Shown one piece after another: positions 25,367-32,828 of a stretch of DNA of 36,439 nt. How positions within the stretch are numbered: the first letter of the stretch is position 1; the number at the start of each line of letters is the position of its first letter. A program made the translations under genes and the position numbers. Source of the DNA: Verrucomicrobiota bacterium (GTDB lineage Bacteria > Verrucomicrobiota > Verrucomicrobiia > Verrucomicrobiales > DEV007); NCBI GenBank assembly GCA_020627905.1, contig JAHDFZ010000004.1:1-36439 (forward strand), given 5' to 3'. The notes below the pieces were generated by a model, which saw nothing but the letters and a program-made list of their open reading frames with translations, was not told where the DNA came from and made no database searches.

Positions 25367-28300
25367 TTACAAAGTCACGCCCCTGCCCTCGCCGACATGC
25401 TTGCGCATCTCCGACTCCAGTGTGGCGAGGAATGAGTCAAGAGTAGCGTCATCAGAAATGACGACATGATCTCCGGCGGCTTTGGTGATGAGCGTCCGAA
25501 TATTTGTGTAGGCAGGAGCTGCCCCACTCGGCTCGGCGGCAGCAGGCGTTTTTGCGCCTTCGTCCGCTCCGGAAATGCCTTTCGTATAGTCGGCAGCTGG
25601 TTTCGAGATCTCGTCAAGCTGAGCCGAAAACTGGTGTTCCGTATACTGGCGCAGCTTATCGCCGATCATCGGGATGAGTGTTTCTCTGGAGATCTCTTCC
25701 TTAGCATATCGAGATTTGCTGAGGATGCTCTCTCTGCGCTCGGGATCCAGTTTGGCGAAGTCCGGATGGGATTTCAGTTTTTCCTCACGCTCCTCGATCG
25801 CAGCGATCGCCTCGCTCTGCCGGGCTGCTACTCTTTTCTCTACTTCTGTCTTAACGCTTTCGTAAGCAGTGATGGCGCTCTTCATCGCGCCCCCCCGGAA
25901 GGGGGCAGTCCCCTGCACGACTGCCTGCATCTCCTTCAGCTTAGCATCGCCCGAAGGAAGATTGCCCGACTGCTCCCGGAGAAAGGAGGTTATCCTGCGG
26001 AAGGTAGCTCCATTCGGTCCGTTCAGGAAGGCTTTGATAGGATCGATGAGGTCCTCCTTCGCTGTCAGGAGATCGTCATCGAACTCACGCAGTGATTTCA
26101 GCGGGTAGGTGTAGTCGCGGGCCGAGAGCTTCTGCAAGCGGTCGCGAATGGGTTCGAGAGAGGCGACAAAAGGGAAGGCTTCCTTCTTTGCGATGATCGT
26201 GTTCAGCTGATTTGTTTCCTCATTGAGAGCTGCGAGCAGGGCTTTCGACACGGATTTGGCATCATTGCCGGGATTCGACTGATTGAAAAAGTCGTGATGG
26301 AAATTCTTCAGCGCGGTGACGGTCGTGGCATCGAATTCCTCCTGCATCTGCACGATGACGCTGCCATGCTGAGCGGAATTGCCGAGGGCTGCTGAGGCAT
26401 CCTCCTGATCGAGGACCTCGGCCCCCCGTTTCAGCTCGATCTTGTGCCGACGAAACAGGCGCGCCATCAGGCAGAGAGTGGCAGCATCCGGCCAGCCATA
26501 ACTGCCTTTGCGGAAATTGCCCAGAGTGTCCTGCACGGTCACCCGTTTATCGGATATCTTCTGACGATTGAGGTAGGTCAGGACTTCCTGCTCTGCTTCG
26601 GTAAGCTGCTCGCTGATGAGGTCATTCTTTTCCTCCAGAATGGCAGGGATCATCGCCTCTTTGTATTCCGTTTTGAGCATTTTCAGGTTCGGATAGACGA
26701 AGCGGATCAACTCCTGAAATGCCTTGCCGCTGCGCACCCTGGGGTCTGCTCCTGTGACCTCGATCTCCGAGCCGTTGACGACGAAGGTAGCCTGCGATAT
26801 GAGATCCCGGCCCTGCTCGATAAGCTTTCTCCGCCGGTCACTATTCTGGTTCTGCCGTCCCAGGAGAATGGCCCGCTTCGAGTCGGAGAGGTTCGACGAG
26901 GTCTGCTGACGCACGTAAGTGGAGGTCTGCTCATACAGCTCCACCTCATCTACGAGGGAGCGGTCATCCGGGAGGATGACAAGCAGCTCACGCTTGCCGG
27001 TATTCTGCGATTTGAGTGTCGGGAGGTCCCCTGCATTATCGTGACCTGCCGTGACCATGTGGATGGAGAGATCCTGCGCCCGCCCGTAGTCGCTGCCATC
27101 GATCTGTTTCCCGAAAGGGTAGTCCTGGCCGTTATCGTCGAACCGCAGTTTGGTATCTTTGATGACATCGCCGAAAAGCACCTTATCGAGCAGTTTGTTG
27201 ACCACATCACTGCCTATCTGAGTGTTTTTGAGATCCACCTCGATGTCTTTTTCCTCATCTGTGAGGAACTCGTAGGCATCACCGTTTTTCTGCAGGTAGT
27301 GCTGATGGTAGAGGAAGTTAAGCTCTTCTTTCACAGCCTGGTCGTGTGCCGCGATATCGATATCTGCGCGGTCGATCAGCAGGATAGCGACATTTCGAGG
27401 AGTGGAAACAAACTCGGAAACATACTTCAGCAGAAAGAGAGATTTGAGGATACGCACTGCCAGAGGGTGGTCGGCCTGCAGATTCTTTTCTGCTGTTCTT
27501 ACGCTGCGCTGGAAGTCTCCGCGCAGGACATTCGAAAGGCCCTCGAACATCAGATCGAAGGTGGCAAAGGTATTGATCGGAAGATCGGCGATGTGCTTGG
27601 CGACTTCCTGAAACACGGAGAGCATGGAGCGCTCGCCAACGGATGCGTGCTTCCCGGTGAAGGCATCGTGCTGCGAAAGGCGCTCAATCGCCGTCTGGAA
27701 CAGGTCGAACTGATACGGGTGGAAGGGGGCGAAGCGGCAAAAGTGGTCAGCACTGTCGAATCCCCGGAACTCTCTCGAGCCATCTGCAAACGAGAAAAGC
27801 GTGCGGAGATTCTCCTTCTCCTGCAGGTAGAGTTCCTCCAGATCGGGCACTCCGGCTTCCGTCTTTGTCAGAAGGCGCTTCTGGATTACTTCTGACACGT
27901 TTGCGCTGGTGAGGGTGGGACGAATGGCAAAACGGCCCATGATCTTGGTGAAGTCGTTCCCGTCGATCTCATCCAGCTCTCCAACGACCTTCTCAATGTC
28001 GCCCTGGGATGTCACAAAAATCCATGCTCTGCCATCACAGGTGACGGCCAGAACCTCGGCGATCGTCTGAAGGTTCAACATCAGTCGTGAGCGCCGACCG
28101 ATGAACTGGCCAGCCTCGTCGACAAAGAAATTGATGCGTGTCCCGGCTGGCAGGGAATCGAGATATTCTTTCACCCGGCTCGCAAGCGCCTCTACGGAAA
28201 TGCGGTGCTTCTCACGAAGCCGGTCGAAGAGTCTTAGCCCTTCCTCTTCCGATTTATTGAAGAACTTCGCATACACACGGGCGAAGGTTTCATTCTCAAG

Positions 28301-28900
28301 GACGTCTATATCATCGAGGTGTTCCTCCCAGGTGGAGCCGCTCTCCTCCTTGTAGGCGGCTTTAAACTCATCCAGCTTGCCATCCTTCCAGAGACCACGC
28401 TCGAACTGAGCGATGTAATCGAGCTTTGCATAGAAGCCCTGCTCCTCATTGAGAACCTTTGCGAAGACTTCCAGAAGCTGGGCATCCGGGTCAACGCCGA
28501 TGGCATCTGCTTTCTGATCAACGTTGAAGAGGATGCTCCGTGATGGAATCTTCGCTGCGTCTTCGAGAGTGGTGCGGAAGAATGCGTCATCGGAAATTTC
28601 TTTCTTGGCAAGGAAGCGATCACAGACCGATGAACCATCAATGTCCTGATTCTCCAGCAGAACGGCGAGCATCTTCAGGAGGTGTGATTTACCCGATCCG
28701 AAGAAGCCGGAGATCCAGACGCCGTTGGCAGATCCCGGGTCTTTGTATTGCTCAAACAGGCTCTCCAGCTTCGGTTTCAGCTCGCGAGTGATGACATACT
28801 CCTCGACCTCGGTTTTGAGCCGTCTATCGTCATCCGCTTTGATGACGCCGTCGATGTCGCGGCTGACGTCATTTTCAAGGATGTCTCTGATCGTTGCCAT
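25367..28900 (-). CDS. brxC: BREX P-loop ATPase BrxC
   Basis: An 1177-residue ATPase of the BrxC/PglY family. The Walker A is GFFGSGKS at residues 65-72 within ISGFFGSGKSHLLKML, and the Walker B candidate is INFFVDEAGQFI near 255-265. Large helical regions follow, with a coiled-coil-prone stretch around residue 1030 (VEKRVAARQSEAIAAIEERE) and a flexible Ala/Pro-rich piece before the C-terminal segment. BrxC is required for both methylation and phage exclusion in characterised BREX systems. It starts 12 bases after brxB. The long plus-strand open frame antisense to it (26444-27895) is a composition shadow. Confidence 0.94.
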   Translation of the reverse strand: MATIRDILENDVSRDIDGVIKADDDRRLKTEVEEYVITRELKPKLESLFEQYKDPGSANGVWISGFFGSGKSHLLKMLAVLLENQDIDGSSVCDRFLAKKEISDDAFFRTTLEDAAKIPSRSILFNVDQKADAIGVDPDAQLLEVFAKVLNEEQGFYAKLDYIAQFERGLWKDGKLDEFKAAYKEESGSTWEEHLDDIDVLENETFARVYAKFFNKSEEEGLRLFDRLREKHRISVEALASRVKEYLDSLPAGTRINFFVDEAGQFIGRRSRLMLNLQTIAEVLAVTCDGRAWIFVTSQGDIEKVVGELDEIDGNDFTKIMGRFAIRPTLTSANVSEVIQKRLLTKTEAGVPDLEELYLQEKENLRTLFSFADGSREFRGFDSADHFCRFAPFHPYQFDLFQTAIERLSQHDAFTGKHASVGERSMLSVFQEVAKHIADLPINTFATFDLMFEGLSNVLRGDFQRSVRTAEKNLQADHPLAVRILKSLFLLKYVSEFVSTPRNVAILLIDRADIDIAAHDQAVKEELNFLYHQHYLQKNGDAYEFLTDEEKDIEVDLKNTQIGSDVVNKLLDKVLFGDVIKDTKLRFDDNGQDYPFGKQIDGSDYGRAQDLSIHMVTAGHDNAGDLPTLKSQNTGKRELLVILPDDRSLVDEVELYEQTSTYVRQQTSSNLSDSKRAILLGRQNQNSDRRRKLIEQGRDLISQATFVVNGSEIEVTGADPRVRSGKAFQELIRFVYPNLKMLKTEYKEAMIPAILEEKNDLISEQLTEAEQEVLTYLNRQKISDKRVTVQDTLGNFRKGSYGWPDAATLCLMARLFRRHKIELKRGAEVLDQEDASAALGNSAQHGSVIVQMQEEFDATTVTALKNFHHDFFNQSNPGNDAKSVSKALLAALNEETNQLNTIIAKKEAFPFVASLEPIRDRLQKLSARDYTYPLKSLREFDDDLLTAKEDLIDPIKAFLNGPNGATFRRITSFLREQSGNLPSGDAKLKEMQAVVQGTAPFRGGAMKSAITAYESVKTEVEKRVAARQSEAIAAIEEREEKLKSHPDFAKLDPERRESILSKSRYAKEEISRETLIPMIGDKLRQYTEHQFSAQLDEISKPAADYTKGISGADEGAKTPAAAEPSGAAPAYTNIRTLITKAAGDHVVISDDATLDSFLATLESEMRKHVGEGRGVTL

Positions 28901-28912
28901 AGGTGGGGAAAA

Positions 28913-29527
28913 TTAAAGGTGATAGTGATCAAGATTGAAGGCGCGGTAGTAGCCTTTGTGAGAAAGTTTTCCGAACAGGCGGAGGTCAGAACCGGCGGCT
29001 TCGCGATGCTGGTATTCACCGGGGAAAAAGAACACCACCGGGCGCTGGTCCATACTGGACTGCAGGCCCTCGAGAATCGTGTGAGTCCTCAAAAACGGGA
29101 ACACCGCTCCGCATCCCTTAATGAGGGTGATCTCCCAGTCCTCGGAATCGAATTTCGATTTCATGGCCGGTATCAGATGGTCTTTCGCATCGGTCCAGCG
29201 GGCCATGGTGGACAGCATCTTTTCCCGGGTGAATGTGGGCTCTCTCTCGAGCAGCCGCTTCAGGCGGTCGTCGCGGGATGTGATCTCTTCGACGAGTTCG
29301 AGCAGATGGATGCTCAGGACACCGACCCCGTTCGACGATAGTCTGCTATGAAGGGCTCTGATCCGTTTTTCGACCGCCTCCTGCGCACCAATCTCATACG
29401 GCTGGATGAAGAGGGACACCTCATTCCCGATCCCGCTCGAGCCACGGAAGCGATCTGACTGCATAACTGCGAATAGTCGCTCAAATGTATTATCGAGCAG
29501 TGCCTCAGGTGATGGAGTCGGTGTCAT
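28913..29527 (-). CDS. brxB: BREX protein BrxB (DUF1788)
   Basis: A 204-residue BrxB. The family ending is clear: VVFFFPGEYQHREAAGSDLRLFG followed by YYRAFNL, here split by KLSHKG. BrxB is a conserved type I BREX component reported to bridge BREX proteins; no enzymatic motif is visible. Its ATG overlaps the brxA stop (ATGA at 29524-29527), so the two are translationally coupled, and brxC starts 12 bases after its stop. Confidence 0.92.
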   Translation of the reverse strand: MTPTPSPEALLDNTFERLFAVMQSDRFRGSSGIGNEVSLFIQPYEIGAQEAVEKRIRALHSRLSSNGVGVLSIHLLELVEEITSRDDRLKRLLEREPTFTREKMLSTMARWTDAKDHLIPAMKSKFDSEDWEITLIKGCGAVFPFLRTHTILEGLQSSMDQRPVVFFFPGEYQHREAAGSDLRLFGKLSHKGYYRAFNLDHYHL

Positions 29528-30132
29528 GGAGTCGGCTGGAGGAAGGCGGGCAACAGGCTCAGGTCTTCATCCCGAATCACAGCGATCACCTGCTGGGACA
29601 GAACAGCGGGTGCGATGCGTTGTGGAACTGTGTCGGAGAGGATTTCCCCCTCCGTGAGAATTCGATGGGTAATCTGTCTGATCTTTTTGGCTGTTGAATC
29701 GCTTAGCTCTGCCAGTTCGGGGTGCGCTGGTTCCTGCTGCTCAACGAAACTGGAATAGTCGGATGGCCTGACCTCAAAATCAAAAACCTCTGCTTTCTCC
29801 CTGAGCACTCCTTCAGCGTAGTCCCGGACAAAGCGATAGCGCTTAAAAACAGCAAGCAGCGCGATTGGCACTCTGGCCTCAGACGGGCTTTCTACCAGTA
29901 ATGCCGTCTGATTGGCCGTGAGCGTCTCGAGACGGAGTCTGAACTCCCGCTCGAGTCGAATCAGGGAACTCTCTTTTGACTGACGGAAGATATTGTCCCG
30001 AATCGCCGCCTTTCTCACCTCCTGCCAATCTTCATTGAGTTCCACAAAAAGAGTGGCCAGCTCGAGTAGTTGAGAGGAGCCCAAACCGAAGGCGGTAAAC
30101 CCGAGATTGTATCTACAGTCGGCTAACGGCAT
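29524..30132 (-). CDS. brxA: BREX protein BrxA (DUF1819)
   Basis: A 202-residue, mostly helical BrxA, a small DNA-binding protein at the head of type I BREX operons. Recognisable parts are YNLGFTAFGLGSSQLLELA near the N-terminus, ALLAVFKRYRFVRDYAEGVL in the middle and the C-terminal helix bundle ending LSLLPAFLQPTP. I chose the ATG at 30132 because it gives the normal family length. The upstream alternative at 30222 is a TTG that would lie before the candidate promoter. The sequence AGGGA touches the ATG directly, which is closer than usual for a ribosome binding site. Confidence 0.9.
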   Translation of the reverse strand: MPLADCRYNLGFTAFGLGSSQLLELATLFVELNEDWQEVRKAAIRDNIFRQSKESSLIRLEREFRLRLETLTANQTALLVESPSEARVPIALLAVFKRYRFVRDYAEGVLREKAEVFDFEVRPSDYSSFVEQQEPAHPELAELSDSTAKKIRQITHRILTEGEILSDTVPQRIAPAVLSQQVIAVIRDEDLSLLPAFLQPTP

Positions 30133-30157
30133 TCCCTGAATAATCGAAGGCTTAGCT

Positions 30158-30163
30158 ATTATA
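30158..30163 (-). promoter_or_regulatory. Candidate -10 box of the BREX operon promoter
   Basis: A perfect TATAAT on the minus strand sits 25 bases before the brxA ATG. No -35 box resembling TTGACA is present at 16-18 bases upstream and there is no extended -10 TG. A strong -10 without a -35 is the pattern of an activator-dependent promoter, which suits the divergent LysR gene. The 9-mer ATTCAGGGA occurs on the minus strand at 30133-30141 and on the plus strand at 30239-30247, facing each gene. Confidence 0.45.
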
Positions 30164-30319
30164 GACGACGGCCTTTCAGCGAGTGGGGCGATCCGGCGCG
30201 GTTGGCGGTGGCTATCGAGCAAAGGTTCGGGATTGGGAATTCAGGGAGCATTGCAGAGGATGCTTGCACAAATTTGCCTTGGCATCCACGCAAATCACAT
30301 GATAGATGCTTCCAAAATC

Positions 30320-31216
30320 ATGTTCGAAGACCTCTTTTCTTCTGGCGGACTCTCCCTCGAACGCTTACAGACTCTCTGCGAAATTGCGGAAGCCGGGAGT
30401 ATAGGGGAAGCAACGCGAGGCAACAAAAATCGCCAGAGCCTTTTCAGTCGCCAGGTAGGCGAGCTGGAACAGTTTTTCGGGGTCGAGCTGCTGGATCGGA
30501 GGACTCGACCCTATGTTCTGAATTGTGAGGGGAAAGCCCTGGTCAAGCTTAGTCGCGATTATTTAAGCGGCCTGGCGGATTTTCGGGCCCGCTGTCTCAA
30601 TCAACCGCTTCGGCTGCGAATCGGGGCTGGCGAAAGCACGATTCAATGGTTGCTGACGCCGAGGCTCAATCGGCTCTCGGATGAATTGCCGCGAGCCGTG
30701 GTCTCAATGGATAATCTCCGGACAATGGATATCGTTAGTCGGCTGGAGAGCGGGGAAGTCGACCTCGGCGTCATCCGAAAAACGGCTCTCACTCCTAAGT
30801 TGGAGTCTCTCGGTAGCTTGAATTACGGTTACCGTCTTTTTGTCCCGAATCGAAAGCGCCGGAAGTTAAAGGAAAAGCTGAGTGTTGACCAGCTTTCACA
30901 GCTGCCGCTCGCAATTATCAGCGGGAAAGGCGAGTTTCGAAGCCAGCTTGAGCAGCTGGCCTCCGAGGCCGACGCTGAGCTGGATATCCGTCTCGAATGC
31001 AGTTCCTATGCGCAGGTGGCAACGGCGATCCTGGGAGGCGAGTATGTGGGGTTCCTACCTGATTATGCCGACACAATGCTCTCCTCTCAGCGGGTCACCA
31101 GCTTTGGAGTCGACGGCTTTGGCGGGCTGAAACGAGAGCTTGTTTTTGCCTGGAGTCCCAAACAGGCAAGCCTGAGGCCGCTGATCGAAAAAGCGGCGAA
31201 ACTTTTGGCTCTGTGA
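30320..31216 (+). CDS. LysR-family transcriptional regulator divergent from the BREX operon
   Basis: A LysR-type regulator of 298 residues from the ATG at 30320. The winged helix-turn-helix occupies about residues 10-70 (LSLERLQTLCEIAEAGSI, SRQVGELEQFFGVELLDRR), and the effector-binding periplasmic-protein-like domain follows from about 85 (LRLRIGAGESTIQWLL). The AAxxL/S-type recognition helix is slightly unusual (ATRGNKNRQSLFSRQ). Alternative starts are TTG 30233, ATG 30260 (with AGAGG adjacent) and ATG 30299; 30320 gives the usual family length. Its position, diverging from brxA across a short spacer with a -10-only promoter, suggests that it controls BREX. BREX loci more often carry a WYL-domain BrxR, so this is an uncommon choice. 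Confidence 0.82.
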   Translation: MFEDLFSSGGLSLERLQTLCEIAEAGSIGEATRGNKNRQSLFSRQVGELEQFFGVELLDRRTRPYVLNCEGKALVKLSRDYLSGLADFRARCLNQPLRLRIGAGESTIQWLLTPRLNRLSDELPRAVVSMDNLRTMDIVSRLESGEVDLGVIRKTALTPKLESLGSLNYGYRLFVPNRKRRKLKEKLSVDQLSQLPLAIISGKGEFRSQLEQLASEADAELDIRLECSSYAQVATAILGGEYVGFLPDYADTMLSSQRVTSFGVDGFGGLKRELVFAWSPKQASLRPLIEKAAKLLAL

Positions 31217-31360
31217 AACGTGGAGATCCGGAGGCTGCGTGCCTGATGTAGAGCCGCTGGATGAGGGATGATGCCAAGAGTTCACCTGGAAGAGCTTTGG
31301 GTAGGCTCAGCTCACGGGGGGGGCATTTTACTTTCGCTTGCATGGCAGTAGGCTGACCGC

Positions 31361-31702
31361 ATGCAGACTGAAAACCTCCTGACCGCAGAATCCCTGACCG
31401 CAGCGAACTATAACGGCACGGATGGGTTTTTCTTCAGGGGCCAGAACAACAACGTCATTTTTGTGCCGACTGACTGTCTCTTGATAAGCGACCACGAGAT
31501 TTCAGGATACCACCAAACGAAGTATGTCCTCAACAAATGGGCGTCGCTGAATATCCTGTTTTCCGACGGGCATCAGGCGGCACTTGGTTCGCACGCCTTT
31601 CCTAGGGAGCCGCTCAGCCCGCATTCGAAGTTAAGTGGTGAGACACTAAGAAGAGTCGAAACAAGCGGATACTTCGACCAATTCTGCCCAGCCATGAATT
31701 AG
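31361..31702 (+). CDS. Small ORF, possible pilin-like fragment, uncertain
   Basis: An open frame of 113 codons in an otherwise empty 514-base stretch between the regulator and the RND adaptor. Codon use is GC-ending for most of its length, and an AGG lies nine bases before the ATG. The piece WASLNILFSDGHQAAL (about residues 60-75) resembles the LF-DGH end of PulG-like pilins of the H-X9-DG type common in Verrucomicrobiota and Planctomycetes, but there is no prepilin N-terminus and the key His is Lys. It may be a decayed fragment or a spurious ORF. The 144 bases before it hold no recognisable feature. Confidence 0.35.
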   Translation: MQTENLLTAESLTAANYNGTDGFFFRGQNNNVIFVPTDCLLISDHEISGYHQTKYVLNKWASLNILFSDGHQAALGSHAFPREPLSPHSKLSGETLRRVETSGYFDQFCPAMN

Positions 31703-31730
31703 AAACTCATTGGCGCAAGCTGAACTCCCT

Positions 31731-32828
31731 ATGAGGCTTATTTCCCCAATCTTTTTTTGCGCTTTCCTGACGTCAGCGGTCCTTTCAGGAGAAGAGCAAG
31801 CCGTCACTGTAAAAACCGCCACCTCATCACCCTCCGCCAATCGCCCGGAAACAATCTCTCTCACAGGCACCGTCGTATCCCAACGTCGGGCCTCCCTCTC
31901 CGTGCGCATGACCGGCCTCGTCAAAGACGTCATCGTTGACGCGGGCACGCAGGTCACCAAAGGCGACAAACTCCTGGTCCTCGACTCAGAACTCGCCGAG
32001 ATCGACCTCGAATTAATCCGCGCGCAGATCCGAACCGCTGGGGTAACGCTTGCCGATGCCATCCGCCGACGCGACGAGGTGACGGACCTTGCCAGGGAAG
32101 GAGCCTTCGCCATCTCGGAGGAACGGACGCTCAAAGCAGCCGTGGAAACGCAGCGGGCAGAGATTGCCGCCCTCAAGGTAGAAGAAAAGCGTCAGGCAGA
32201 AATGGTTGCGCGGCATCGGCTGCACGCTCCCTTTTCCGGCTTGATCACGCGCAAAGAAACGGAAGCCGGGGAATGGGTAGCCACCGGCGACTCGGTGCTC
32301 GAATTGGTGGAGAGCGACTCGCTCTGGTTCGATGTGCAGATCGCGCAGGAATATCTCCCGGCGCTGCAGGCTTCGCCCTCGGCCAGCCTGCTGCTCGATG
32401 CCTATCCCGATCGGTCCTTCCCTTCCAGGGTAGACGTGCAGGTGCCGGTGAAAGATCCCGTCTCGCGCACGTTTCTGACGCGGCTGACCTTTGATGATCC
32501 TGAGCAGCTGGCCAAACCAGGGATGTCAGGAAGGTTGACCCTGGGTCTCGCTGCACCTGAGGACGCTGGCGTCAGTGTCCCTCGTGATGCTGTGGTGCGT
32601 GGCCCGGATGGTGATCTCGTCGTTTGGATAGCGGTGGAGGAGGAAGGCCGCCACGTGGCGCGACGAAGGCCGGTGACGGTAAAAAATCGACTGGGGGAGT
32701 TCGTCACGGTGGAGAAAGGAATCGAGCAGGGGGTGGAGGTGATCGTCCGAGGGAATGAAAGCCTCGAAGATGGTCAGGTCATCGCCCCGGAACCGATGCT
32801 TTCGACCAGCAAGATCAACGCTCTGTGA
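31731..32828 (+). CDS. RND efflux periplasmic adaptor (membrane fusion protein, HlyD/AcrA family)
   Basis: A 365-residue periplasmic adaptor that would link an RND pump to an outer-membrane channel. It begins with a signal peptide (MRLISPIFFCAFLTSAVLSG). The first lipoyl half, GLVKDVIVDAGTQVTKGDKL (about residues 61-80), is followed by a helical hairpin around 88-150 and the second lipoyl half LHAPFSGLITRKETEAGEWV. The beta-barrel and membrane-proximal domains complete the chain, ending with a GMSGRLTLGL-containing strand and VSVPRDAVV. The ATG at 31731 is preferred over the TTG at 31710 because it begins the signal peptide. Its stop overlaps the permease start by one base (TGATG). Confidence 0.9.
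   Translation: MRLISPIFFCAFLTSAVLSGEEQAVTVKTATSSPSANRPETISLTGTVVSQRRASLSVRMTGLVKDVIVDAGTQVTKGDKLLVLDSELAEIDLELIRAQIRTAGVTLADAIRRRDEVTDLAREGAFAISEERTLKAAVETQRAEIAALKVEEKRQAEMVARHRLHAPFSGLITRKETEAGEWVATGDSVLELVESDSLWFDVQIAQEYLPALQASPSASLLLDAYPDRSFPSRVDVQVPVKDPVSRTFLTRLTFDDPEQLAKPGMSGRLTLGLAAPEDAGVSVPRDAVVRGPDGDLVVWIAVEEEGRHVARRRPVTVKNRLGEFVTVEKGIEQGVEVIVRGNESLEDGQVIAPEPMLSTSKINAL

Noticed and set aside
26444-27895. 483-codon open frame on the plus strand inside brxC
   Set aside because: It is antisense to the strongly recognisable BrxC and shows no domain of its own; long antisense frames are common in GC-rich genes.
30133-30222. 30-residue N-terminal extension of BrxA from a TTG codon
   Set aside because: It would place the start upstream of the TATAAT box and exceeds the usual family length.
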